Shown one piece after another: positions 1-9,220 of a DNA stretch of 64,000 nt. The first letter of the stretch is position 1; each line of letters starts with the position of its first letter. The notes under the pieces are model-generated. The model did not search any database. It had not been told where the DNA came from and worked only from the letters and a program-made list of their open reading frames with translations. The position numbers and the translations under genes were made by a program. Source of the DNA: Lamellibrachia columna (lineage: Eukaryota > Annelida > Polychaeta > Sabellida > Siboglinidae); the NCBI GenBank assembly GCA_963662155.1, contig OY759273.1:31403536-31467535 (forward strand). Direction: 5' to 3'.

Positions 1-621
1 CCAAATTTCCAGACTTTTCGCGCGCTGTTACATACTTCACTGATGCATGGTCCGCAATCGTTTCCCGTTCGAATTCAGTTGAAATACACCAAATAAGTGG
101 CATAGCAATCAATGCTATCAGCCTAACATCGACAGTCAAACGAAAAAAACATGTCTTAATAAAGAACGTAACGATAGACAAGACACCTCCACCCCCATGT
201 AATGCCCCGTAACGCTTACCCGGACACCCCAGTTCTGGGTGTGGCGTACTTTATGGGTGGCCCCATAAAAATGTATTAAGTACTGATTGGCTAAAGTAGT
301 GGCGAAGAAACATCCGCCTAAATTTCGGTGGATGCTACGAATGATGAAAAGACAGTTGTTCAGTTCACTACACAGTTAATAGGGGATCTGTATGGCGGAT
401 GAGGCATCTCTCGTTGTGAAATGACCAACACAATTGCTAACATAAAAAAATGCTATTCCGACCTTTTAAAGTATTTTAATCACAGAAACATTTCTTTTTG
501 GAAAGGATACTTAATGGGCAGTCAAATGTGGCCTTGTCCATAAAGTTAGTTCCCTTGGTTTGTCCAAACGACATCGTACAACTAAAATGTCAGTGAGTCA
601 CACTCAGTTTTCAAAAATATA
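1..621. other. Intergenic, nothing recognised
   Basis: No open frame with coding character, no RNA gene and no clear repeat is visible. The sequence is AT-rich with ordinary complexity. Confidence 0.5.
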
Positions 622-624
622 TTA

Positions 625-1188
625 GGCCTAGTAAAAAAAGAAACTAATTTCTCGTCCCCGCCCGCTAACTTTTTTGCCGCCGCCTCCATTTTATTATTTT
701 TGTAATAAAAAATGGTCTTTAAGCAGACTCATTTACATAATACCAGCCCCAAGCAGTGTAAATACCATTCACTTCTATGCATGTGATACAAACTAATGAA
801 ACCATGGCCAAACCTGCACATGACGTTCATAAATACATTCAACATTGTGTTTGCTTCTTGTTTGTTTCTAGTCAATTCAAGTAGTTTTCCGGTGTAACAC
901 GTACGCGCCATATTCCATTTACGTAAATATTTATATTCATCTGTCATTCCCGCTAAAAAGGATTGTATTTGCTAATTTACAAATAGGACGGCAGGCTAGT
1001 AATATACATCACTGGCATGTTCCATATTGCATCGATAAAACTACAGCTTGTCTTTTAGTCAACAACAGTGAGCATCTAAGACATGGCGGCCATCTTCGAA
1101 ACTAAAATCCTTAAATAGTAAATGAAAAAGACTTCCATCTTCCTTTAAAAAAAGTCCGGACGAGAAACTAGTTTCTTTTTACTAGGCC
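625..1188. mobile_element. MITE-like element with 3-bp TTA target duplication (PIF/Harbinger-like)
   Basis: The left end begins GGCCTAGTAAAAAAAGAAAC and the right end, read on the minus strand, begins GGCCTAGTAAAAAGAAAC. Both continue into a shared TTTCTCGTCC, giving imperfect terminal inverted repeats of about 34 bp. TTA lies immediately outside each end (622-624 and 1189-1191). The 3-bp TWA duplication and the GG start fit PIF/Harbinger-derived MITEs by family rules. The 564-bp body has no convincing transposase frame, so it is called non-autonomous. The family assignment is inference. Confidence 0.6.
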
Positions 1189-1191
1189 TTA

Positions 1192-1816
1192 CAAATAATT
1201 TATTACACTCATTGTGTTGGTACTTTACACTTTGATAGAGCAATACATTAATAGTAAGATTCAAGCAGCAGCAGAAAGGCGAAGCTAATTTATTTTCATT
1301 GCAGTCTTACAACACCTGGGTCGCTGCGCATGCAACGTTTTTGTAGGCTAAACAAACCTATGTGTTCGGTTTTGAAAACATTCTCACCGGCAAACAACAG
1401 CTATGTTATGCTCACAATCATTCAATCAAAACAATATTTTTGTTCGCTCCCATTCAAATGTTATAAAAATTTTAAACGAGCGATGTGCTGAGTAACGACC
1501 TTCTGAGAATTGCTCATATAATTTATGTTGCGTCACGTAACAGAATCATCGTTTTGGGGATGACAACGTTATTTTCGTTCGCTCAGCCTCATATTTATTG
1601 TTTTTGAAAATGAACCATTAAAACGTTCGAATGGTTCCGAAAGTTGCGAATTGTATATGCAAGTTTAATATTGCTACTACTGAGTCTATTAAGAGAGCGC
1701 CGAATTCACACCTTTTAAAGTTGCTTACATCAATATGTTGAGGACATGTGTCGAGTAAAATTGTGTTGTACAGGGTTTTGAACAAAATATAGTTCCGAAG
1801 CAGCTAACTAAAAAAC
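1192..1816. other. Non-coding stretch, nothing recognised
   Basis: AT-rich DNA between the MITE and the low-complexity tract. I see no exon, RNA gene or repeat end. If the gene at 1996-3342 has a 5' exon with a signal peptide it could lie here or further upstream, but I could not identify one. Confidence 0.4.
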
Positions 1817-1945
1817 GGCATTATTATTATCGTCATTATGATCATGCCTCTCATTTTTATTATTATTGTTGTTCTAGTTCGTGTTATCATAATAATCATG
1901 ATTATTATTATTAATAGTAGTAATGGTAGTAGTAGTAGTAGCCGC
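1817..1945. repeat. ATT/AGT-rich low-complexity tract
   Basis: Mixed trinucleotide runs (ATT, ATC, AGT) giving Ile/Met-rich and Ser-rich frames on both strands. These frames are by-products of the repeat. The tract ends about 50 bp upstream of the putative splice acceptor at 1995. Confidence 0.7.
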
Positions 1946-1995
1946 ATCAACAATGGCAGCGTCAACAATACTATGTTAATAAGGTTGTCTTTCAG

Positions 1996-2087
1996 CAACT
2001 GCCTCTCGACGGCTAGTTGCACTTGGTGCGCACGAGATGGCGACGCCTACTGCACGGCGAAAGAATCGTGCACAGAGTTTGACGAAG
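1996..2087 (+). CDS. Internal exon of a PSI-like, single-pass membrane protein
   Basis: A 92-bp segment bounded by an acceptor (TTTCAG, ending 1995) and a donor (G|GTAAAT at 2087/2088). The readable peptide includes CLSTASCTWCARDGDAYC, followed by a further Cys in KESC. The C-x(2)-WC pattern with flanking cysteines resembles half of a PSI (plexin-semaphorin-integrin) domain, a short disulphide-rich extracellular module. The exon ends after one base of a codon (phase 1). The next supported exon, at 3017, accepts in phase 1, and the join gives Gly. The 5' part of the gene, including any signal peptide, was not found. PSI membership is suggested by the cysteine and tryptophan spacing only; EGF-like or another small Cys module is possible. 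Confidence 0.45.
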
Positions 2088-2429
2088 GTAAATCCCAAAA
2101 CACAGAAATATTTGAAACACATTAGGTGTCCAGGGCTCCATTCCATGTAGCCGCTTATTTTAATAGAAAATGTGAATTCAAAAGTAAACAGACAACTTTT
2201 TGTTCACGATTTGTGAAAACCATTGTGGGTATTTTAAGGATTCCTTGTCCGTATGATATTCATTGCTAAAAACAGTTAACGAACAAAAGAATTATCCAAT
2301 AAACGGCATATTTGAAAGCAAAATATACAATGTTGTTTTTTCGCAGGTTTCAACATATTGTATCTTATCTTACCGGTTTTGTTCGTGACATTATTTTTTG
2401 GATGACTAACGTAATTATTAGATTGATGG

Positions 2430-2806
2430 AACACCTCCCTCCATCAAAATAACCGACTGATACCGGGTCTTACCCCCTCAATCAATAGAACCAATTGATA
2501 CAGGGTCTAACACCCATCAATCAGTGGAACCACTGACACCAGGTTTCATCCCCCTCAATCAGTAGAACCAACTGAAACTGGGTTTCATCCCCCTCATTCA
2601 GTGGAACCGACTGATACCGGGTCTCACCCCCTCAATCAGTAGAACCAACTGATACCGGGTTTCATCCCCGTCAATCAGTAGAACCAACTGATACCGGGTT
2701 TCATCCCCGTCAATCAGTAGAACCGACTGATACCGGGTCTCACCCACTCAATCAGTAGAACCAACTGATACCGGGTTTCAACCCCCTCAATCAGTATTTA
2801 GTATAT
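2430..2806 (+). repeat. 38-39-bp minisatellite in intron, homologous to the next exon
   Basis: About nine units of 38-39 bp with the consensus core CAATCAGTAGAACCAACTGA followed by TACCGGGTTTCATCCCCGT. The 39-bp units read QSVEPTDTGFHPR in one frame, but 38-bp units break the frame, so the array is not one open exon. The same 39-bp unit, diverged, makes up the coding tail repeats at about 3103-3240. Confidence 0.85.
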
Positions 2807-2847
2807 TTAGGAAAACAACAGTATTTAGGAAAGCTACTAATCGTGTG

Positions 2848-2882
2848 TGCGCGCGTGTGTGTGTGTTTGTTGTGTGTGTTTG

Positions 2883-2935
<53 letters not shown>

Positions 2936-2942
2936 TGCGCGC

Positions 2943-2977
<35 letters not shown>

Positions 2978-2985
2978 TGTGTGTG
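2848..2985. repeat. (GT)n / (GTGC)n microsatellite
   Basis: Runs of GT followed by GTGC/GCGC in the intron directly before the terminal exon. The open frames on both strands (Cys/Val/Arg-rich and Thr/His/Ala-rich) come from the repeat. Confidence 0.95.
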
Positions 2986-3016
2986 GAAACAATGCATCTG
3001 TATTGCTTTATTGCAG

Positions 3017-3342
3017 GTGTCGTCCTATGGATCGTGTTGCTGCCAGTCTCCATCGCATTGCTCGGGTTGACATTGATCTATTTTCGTTGGTTCCGTCCCC
3101 GTCAACCAATAGAACCAACTGGGTCTCAACCCTCTCAATCAGTAGAACCGAATAATACCGGGTCTCAACCCCCTTATTCTGTACAACCGATTGATAACGG
3201 GACTCAACCATCTCAATCAGTGCAACTGACTGAAACCGGATCTTGCACAAACAACGCATTTGAGATGAAAGCCGTTCGACCCCCGCCAGTAGCGCCCCCT
3301 TATGGCGACGATCTACCACCGCGATATTCGTCATTGTCGTAG
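3017..3342 (+). CDS. Terminal exon: transmembrane helix plus proline-rich cytoplasmic tail
   Basis: The acceptor TTTATTGCAG ends at 3016. The exon enters in phase 1, matching the donor at 2087. It begins GVVLWIVLLPVSIALLGLTL, a strong membrane helix, followed by a basic stop-transfer segment (FRWFRPRQ), so a type I orientation is likely. The tail has three to four 13-residue repeats of the type PSQSVEPxxTGSQ, then a proline-rich end. That end contains LPPRY, a PPxY motif of the kind bound by WW domains of NEDD4-family ligases (family knowledge). The exon stops at TAG 3340-3342. The long frame that runs into the GT repeat upstream is intronic read-through. I do not recognise the family; a PSI-domain membrane protein with a trafficking tail is an inference. 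Confidence 0.55.
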
Positions 3343-3544
3343 TTGGGTAACATCGGATCAAGACCTTAATTCCATGATGTGGCTTGCATTAGTCGGGATT
3401 TTATATAGGCTTTGAAAGATGCTGGACCATACTAAAATAACGTTCGCTTGGTTTGCTTGTACGTCTCCATTGAGCGCTTGTGGTATATTATTTGTCATCA
3501 CATCTCGTGGACTCACCATTCAAACGTGGTAATGAATTGTTATC

Positions 3545-3740
3545 CATGTGTCACGTGGTGTTGAACTGTCTCCAAAGTGTCACGTCAAACAATAACATCG
3601 TGTTGAACTGTCTCACAAGTATCACGTCCAACAACAACATCGTGTTGAACTGTCTCACAAGTATCACGTCCAACAACAACATCGTGTTGAACTGTCTCAC
3701 AAGTACCCTTCAAACAACAACAACGTGTTGAAGTATCTCC
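3545..3740. repeat. 42-bp tandem repeat, about 4.5 copies
   Basis: GTGTTGAACTGTCTC recurs at 3558, 3600, 3642, 3684 and 3725. Because 42 bp is 14 codons, one frame stays open (repeats of NCLTSITSNNNIVL), which I take as a by-product. Confidence 0.9.
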
Positions 3741-3750
3741 CATTTTAGTT

Positions 3751-3830
3751 GCACGTGGTTTGTTTTTATTATCTGTTTTAGGTGCATAGCACCCAAACTA
3801 TGACCTTTGTTTCACTTTAAGCTTCATACG
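3751..3830 (+). repeat. Diverged copy of the end of the 21.6/44.8-kb repeat family
   Basis: Shares TATTATCT, TTTTAGGTGCATA, an ATGACxTTTGTTTC block and CTTTAAG, in the same order and spacing as 21,610-21,680 and 44,840-44,910. It is the only part of that family visible here. Confidence 0.55.
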
Positions 3831-5110
3831 TTACCTGTTCGACTTTGTGCCGCCGGCATAACACAAGCGTCGGTCCATTGATATCCGCGAGCCATAACTG
3901 ATAAACTCTTCCAAAACTTGGCGTAGCGAGAAGCACGCGATATGTATGATTCTCGTGTGACCCAGTGATACTTTATTATTGCAATTGTCTTCTTTTTCGG
4001 ACTCAAAACCCACAATTTGAACGGATGACAAAGTTCCGTAGAAGAAACCGCAGTTAGAGAAACACTACATTGTGCTGCATCACATTCTTCCTCTTTAAGA
4101 TAGCGTCATAATTACATTCGTTCATTACCACCAATTCACAAATTACATCTGAGTAACCATAGTATGTAGCATTTACATTGTCATGCCACATTTACATTGC
4201 CATGCCACTTTTATGTACCTGTTTACTTAATGGCAATAGTTCATGATGTGTTACGTTATTTGGACATCACGTGTCTTACATTCTGACCCATGGTGTACAT
4301 ATACGGACATGTCGTTTTATTTATAGAATTAACCACCATATTATCTGACAAGACTGCTATTGTATAAAGCTTTATACACCTAAAGACTAAACAGAGATCT
4401 AAAGGTATACATCCGCCAGTTAATGATATTAAATTTCTATGCGAACCATATGATAGTTTTCGTACCTTGCTTAAACATTAAGCCAAGCATGCACATCTTG
4501 TTAACACTTTCCTGCCACATTGGCCAAAGTTAAGATCCATACAATGTACAACAGTACTGATGAAACAATGTGTTCTTGGTATCAATCTATTAACACTACA
4601 ATTAAATATACTATGAAATCTTGATACTATGAAACACCATTTTATACTTAATGGTTGTGCTAAGAACATTTCTCAGATGGATACTTTTCTTACATATAGA
4701 AACATTCATACAAATTACTTCAACATGCGGATCAGTACCGTTTTTGTTGTACACCAATATTTTACGTTTTGACCCATTAAGAAACACATCATGTAATTTG
4801 GCATATTCTCACACACCTCATTCGTCTTTCTGAAACCAGAACTGGTGCGACATGGTAAAATAATGTCATCTACATATCTTGCAGATCCACAGAACTGTTG
4901 CCTAATAAGGTAGCATATACGAAAGTCTTTATGTAAGTCTGTGACGTCACATCCTGGTCTGCACGTACGAAAACATTTGCATCACACGCGTTGCAGAGCA
5001 CGACATTATCGTTGACATTATCGTTGACATTATCGTTGCTTTTAGCGCTACACGTCTGTTATTTTACTCGCCGATACGTGTATGGCGGTCTCGCGATACG
5101 CCAGAATGCG
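3831..5110. other. Intergenic, nothing recognised
   Basis: No exon with coding character or RNA gene seen. A short CATTATCGTTGA triplication occurs near 5007-5040. The three-fold ATTTACATTG(T/C)CATGCCA near 4160-4205 is a minor local duplication. Confidence 0.4.
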
Positions 5111-5123
5111 AGTGGCACCATGT

Positions 5124-5303
5124 CGTGGCGGGAGTGGAAGGGAGTGGAGGGGAGTGGAGGGGAGTGGAGGGGAGTGGAGGGGAGTGGAGGGGAGTGGAAG
5201 GGAGTGGAGGGGAGTGGAGGGGAGTGGAGGGGAGTTGAAGGGGGTGGAGGGGAGTGGAGGGGAGTGGAGGGGAGTGGAGGGGAGTGGAGGGGAGTAGAGA
5301 ATG
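5124..5303. repeat. 10-bp GGGAGTGGAG minisatellite
   Basis: About 17 head-to-tail copies of GGAGTGGAGG with occasional A substitutions. It is strongly purine-biased on the plus strand. All three frames on both strands stay open (GVEGSGGEWR and similar), so the open frames here are not evidence of a gene. Confidence 0.95.
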
Positions 5304-5536
5304 AGAGAGAGAGGGTTGAAGGAGTGGACACGAGTATTGGAAACGGTGGTGAAATGGAAACAGTGACGAAAGAAGAATTGTTGAGGTTGAAGATCTCACA
5401 ACCGAGGCTAACGCCTACGGTCAGGAGGAACCTAAGTAAACCTAATTAAGCAAGACAAAAAGTCGACGACCAGTATTGATGCCAGCCTCGTCCCGGACTT
5501 CAGGAACAAAGGCCGGAGAGCAACAACTACTACATT

Positions 5537-7342
5537 TTAGTCAAGTTTCCTCGCAGAACGGTCGTGTAGATATGGCAAAACTTTGGTGCAATACAACTTA
5601 ATCAATTCAGTTGGGCCGCCACGTGCCAGGAATCCCCATTTGATGGGATGCACAAAGCTTTCCCCACTCAGGGAATTTGTTTTAACATACTTCCATGGCT
5701 CCATTTTAATAGTGCCCTGCTTTAGTTTTCCGATGAGTGGTTGAACGTCCTTTGATGCTACCAAGCACCGTACTATTGTTGGAACGGCAATTTCTATTAA
5801 CACCTTATGATGCAGAAATAGGTCAGCAAGTTCTATGAAGTCTTGCGAAAATTGGCTTGGAATGTAATAGATGTCGGAGAAAGCGCCGTTTGCGCGTTCT
5901 ATCGCTCCGTTCTCAGACAACAAGCGCTGGTAACACGCGTTCATGACAGTAGATGAGCTTCTTCTGTTCGCAATCTCTGCCAGAGCATTAGTCGTTGCAA
6001 TCTGGTACTTCTCCCACCAGTTCTGCTTGAACCACCATTCTGCTGGGAAGCCACACACGTCTTGTCTGCACTCGGTAAGTTTGCTGATTTCACCGATTTG
6101 AACATACGGCACGAACCACACCGCTTTCCTTATAAGTTTTGACAGCGTGTGCACAACAAGAAGCAGATCGTCTGATACTACTAAATAGCCCTGGACGGCA
6201 TAATCCATCTGCAAAGCCATCACCGTACACTTTTGAGTAAAAGCACCGTGCACATGACCGGCAGGATTACTTCCGTAGGAAATGAAAGAAAATGTAAACC
6301 GATTAACGCCTGGATAGAGATTCGCATCGATTGTGTCTGGACCACAGTATAGAATATTCGGGAAGAATGGCCGGTACAATGTTTCAACATATGGAATCGC
6401 ATCATAATGCGGGTTGTTGAAAATGACTAAGAGAAGCACGTCATCAAACTGTGTCCACGGTTGTGCAAAGTTGATGTGTACGTGCTTAGGCAACATAACA
6501 CTATAACGATGACATGTCTCATTGTAGAGCTTCGTCATGGAGTCGAGATTAGAAACAGGGGTGTATACACCTGGCCCTAAGTGTTGACGTGACAGGGGCA
6601 CTGAATAATCTACTGCATGCAAACTTACATTTTCACATTCTTCATTGAAAGAATGACTGAATAGTGGAAACGTGTAGCCATTCTTGTCCAATGCATTCAA
6701 CCAGTGGCTGTAAGATAACGCTAAAGAATCGTTCAGCAGCCCAGAGTTATTGGCAATTAGATCAAGAATGCACTGCTTCAAGGTCGTACTCCAGCAGTTC
6801 CACTTGTCCAGTTGATCCGCTACGGAGAATAACCGACTGGTCGCTGTCGAACTCAAGCTAGTCCTGCAGCGTCGTACAACAACCTGGTTCCCACTGAGCC
6901 ACAGTAAACGCTGCACACCTAAGCTCCACATTAAGCTCTCCTCAGGATCAGTCACCAGCGCTGCAGGCAAAGCCCAGAATGCGTCGCTTGTGTACAGCGC
7001 GTCTTCAAGATGAACTGGTGCGAATCTAGCGTTGGCCAATGCCACATTTGGGGCGCTGGCATCACAGGTGATGGACGAGTCTGGAATCTGCACTCCGGAA
7101 CATGTTGCCGTCGCCTGAATTGCTGCGACTTTGTGGCTGCACAATGAATACGACATCGCGGATGGGGAATGCTTTCCAACTGAAGTCCTGTTGCAGCCAA
7201 AGTGAGCTGCCACATCAAACATAAGGCCGCCAGATGTGGAGACTAACCCCGTCTGTGGTCCAACCGTTGAAGCATGCTTAGGCGGCTGTACTGTGCTGAC
7301 ATCTCTAAATGCCATAATGGGTAATATGACAGTTGCACCACG
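5537..7342 (-). CDS. STELLO-like (DUF288) protein, last exon, minus-strand gene
   Basis: A single 1,806-bp open exon encoding 601 residues to a stop at 5537. The acceptor (TTCTCTTTTACAG on the minus strand) lies just outside 7342, so the exon starts RGATVILPIMAFRDV in phase 0. The first ATG, at 7315, is internal. Recognisable DUF288/STELLO landmarks are SDAFWALPAAL, QRLLWLSGNQVVV, ETLYRPFFPNILYCG and YLVVSDDLLLV. Arabidopsis STELLO proteins are Golgi type II membrane glycosyltransferase-like proteins; animal homologues have no assigned reaction. The aligned start of the paralogue at 56,540 reads HGARYIYETDDDN. Here the acidic cluster is replaced by LPIMAFRD, so this copy lacks the presumed metal/nucleotide-sugar site. 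It may be a pseudo-enzyme or a diverged transferase. The frame is intact, which argues against an old pseudogene. Confidence 0.85.
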   Translation of the reverse strand, partial: RGATVILPIMAFRDVSTVQPPKHASTVGPQTGLVSTSGGLMFDVAAHFGCNRTSVGKHSPSAMSYSLCSHKVAAIQATATCSGVQIPDSSITCDASAPNVALANARFAPVHLEDALYTSDAFWALPAALVTDPEESLMWSLGVQRLLWLSGNQVVVRRCRTSLSSTATSRLFSVADQLDKWNCWSTTLKQCILDLIANNSGLLNDSLALSYSHWLNALDKNGYTFPLFSHSFNEECENVSLHAVDYSVPLSRQHLGPGVYTPVSNLDSMTKLYNETCHRYSVMLPKHVHINFAQPWTQFDDVLLLVIFNNPHYDAIPYVETLYRPFFPNILYCGPDTIDANLYPGVNRFTFSFISYGSNPAGHVHGAFTQKCTVMALQMDYAVQGYLVVSDDLLLVVHTLSKLIRKAVWFVPYVQIGEISKLTECRQDVCGFPAEWWFKQNWWEKYQIATTNALAEIANRRSSSTVMNACYQRLLSENGAIERANGAFSDIYYIPSQFSQDFIELADLFLHHKVLIEIAVPTIVRCLVASKDVQPLIGKLKQGTIKMEPWKYVKTNSLSGESFVHPIKWGFLARGGPTELIKLYCTKVLPYLHDRSARKLD

Positions 7343-7954
7343 CTGTAAAAGAGAACAATAAGGTTTAATTTCTTAAATATTTCAGAAAAGACATACAAGA
7401 AATTATTGGGGTTTTTTCTCATCCATATGCTGGTTTTAAAACTATCAACGTATATTGTGATGACAAACGTTACTAAGTAGAGATTCACTAAGTAGTAAGC
7501 TACATTTTGTTGATATTAATTTCGTGTTGAATAAAAATGGTCCTGCGTGACACTTGTACCTAGTTGATACTTAAAAGTCAGAATAGCTGAGTTCACACAT
7601 GAGATGATCTAAACAAGTTAATCCCAGTTAAGTATGATGCTTTCCACTATTGTTGGGTAATCTTTTAGTTTCCCGATTGATTGAACTATTTTGCAAAGCT
7701 ACCATTTTTGTATAATGTTACTTGGTTATTGGTTGTTTGCTATTAACACTAAACGGTCCTACACAGCGCTGTCTTTCACCAATCTAAGAACCAGATCAGC
7801 TTAACTAAGAAGATTAAATAAATTATAAAGAGTCAGAATGTTTGCATCTGTACACAGAGCTCGCGACGCAAAGATTCTGTATGACAAAGGAAGAAGCATA
7901 ACACTGCTATTACCACACAAACACTTCTACTGGTGCAATCACGTGGTTACACAC
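7343..7954 (-). other. Intron of the minus-strand STELLO-like gene
   Basis: Lies between the donor at 7955/7954 (CAG|GTGTGT) and the acceptor next to 7342. AT-rich, with no other feature seen. Confidence 0.55.
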
Positions 7955-8069
7955 CTGTATGGCATAGAGGAAAGCCGCAAGGAGACGAGACTGTCGCTTA
8001 TCGGACAGGTGCAACTGAGAGGTACTCCTATCAATGTCACGTCGGTTCAGAGCAACGCATCGAGGATGC
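7955..8069 (-). CDS. STELLO-like internal exon (minus-strand gene)
   Basis: A 115-bp exon between TTTTCAG (acceptor) and CAG|GTGTGT (donor). After one base that completes a split codon it reads 38 codons beginning HPRCVALNRRD and ending LLAAFLYAIQ. It then joins in phase 0 to RGATVIL at 7342. The same place in the plus-strand paralogue reads VGYLFAIE followed by HGARYIYE, and plant STELLO proteins have a similar YLYAIQHGA. Entry phase (2) and exit phase (0) match the paralogue's 55,974-56,094 exon exactly. The plus-strand open frame covering this segment is a shadow. Confidence 0.65.
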
Positions 8070-8449
8070 CTGAAAACATAGTATTAATGTTGGCTGTGCG
8101 TCACTGAAAAAAAACACAGCATGGTTGGCAATATTTACCCCCTACTCAATTAAATATTCGGTGAAATACATCCATATGTTGTGCCAGACCAGAGTCAAAG
8201 TAATCGTTTGCACCTGAATATGGAATAAAGCGTTAACTGCAAGTAATGGAAAGTATAATAAGAATAGTTATAATTATTAGTTATAAATATTAATTGAACA
8301 TGCGATGCAGTTCAGTTAACAGATTATAAATTGCTCACCTGCAGAATACCCATCACTTTAGCAAGAAAATCTAGCCCTATTTCAACCATTAAAAATCCAT
8401 GTAGCTAAACATATAAATTAATTATATTTGTGCCATTATACTGGGTTAA

Positions 8450-8483
<34 letters not shown>

Positions 8484-9063
8484 GCTCTCCTCTTTATCCA
8501 TGAAGTTCGGGGGGAGGTTGGCACCGATACCGGTCGTCGATTTTTGTTCCCCATTCTTCTTCGTCACTGATTCCGTTTCACTGCCGTATTTACAACCGTC
8601 TCCGTTCCCCTTACCCCCGCTCTCACCCTCCACTCCCGCCAAATCGCTCTTCCCGCAGTCCTCCCATCTCAGTCTCGGTCTTCCCCTTCTCTTTCTACCC
8701 TCCTCTCAAAGCACATCCTGTCTCTTCGTCAACAGTTTCCCTTCCATTATTTCCACGTGTCCAGCGCCAATTTAGTTTAATCAATAGTTCATTTGAATTT
8801 TTCTCGATCAATTCCAATTTAATTTCCTATCAAATTTGTATGACACATTCCAATTATGCTTTAAACATTTGAATTCCAAGTGTCAAGTAAATCAATTCCA
8901 AGACAAATACTATCAAGCTAGAGACTTGACTAACTGGAAAACTTTTGTCGAATGACTTCTGGGATTGAACTGAATTAAACTGTTCGATCAATTCCAATTC
9001 ATTTTGGATTTCACACCAGCCCTGGCACTGCCTATTGTCTTAAGATGTTTAAAGCAAGTAAAC
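8070..9063 (-). other. Intron of the minus-strand STELLO-like gene
   Basis: Apart from the (GTT)n and pyrimidine-rich stretch, nothing is recognised. Short AATTCCAATT-type words recur at about 8810-9000. Confidence 0.5.
8446..8484. repeat. (GTT)n microsatellite
   Basis: An uninterrupted run of about 12 TTG units inside the intron. It is followed by a C/T-rich stretch to about 8760 whose open frames look compositional. Confidence 0.95.
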
Positions 9064-9206
9064 CTGAGTCGTGTTGTTCCTCCATCGACCATGAGCACCG
9101 TCCAATCAGCGAATGTCAACGCCAGCGTGTCACAAGATGCATTCCTGCCGACAGCGATGACCCACCGCTCGGGTAGTTTGGGAGACTTCAGGTTAGCTGC
9201 CGAGTT
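9064..9206 (-). CDS. STELLO-like exon with RWVIAV strand (minus-strand gene)
   Basis: The diagnostic stretch is ERWVIAVGRNASCDTLALTF, followed by ADWTVLMVDGG. It corresponds to TKWIVATTINHPTKALIALS and DWKLVVVGD in the plus-strand paralogue (the start of the DUF288 region). The donor CTCAG|GTTTAC leaves two bases of a codon, completed by the first base of the exon at 8069. I place the start at 9206 (after CGAAG) because this acceptor is in phase 0 with the upstream exon. It gives a protein of about 718 aa, against 716 in the paralogue. A better-looking acceptor (TATACAG, exon from 9220) is in phase 1, so the 5' boundary is uncertain. Confidence 0.6.
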
Positions 9207-9220
9207 CTTCGCTGAAAGTC

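Noticed and set aside
2845..3342. 165-codon frame from the GT repeat into the tail exon as one protein
   Set aside because: The N-terminal part is microsatellite. A clear acceptor at 3016 and phase agreement with 2087 favour the spliced model.
7838..8107. 89-codon plus-strand frame
   Set aside because: It is antisense to the better supported minus-strand STELLO-like exon at 7955-8069, whose phases and YAIQ end match the paralogue.
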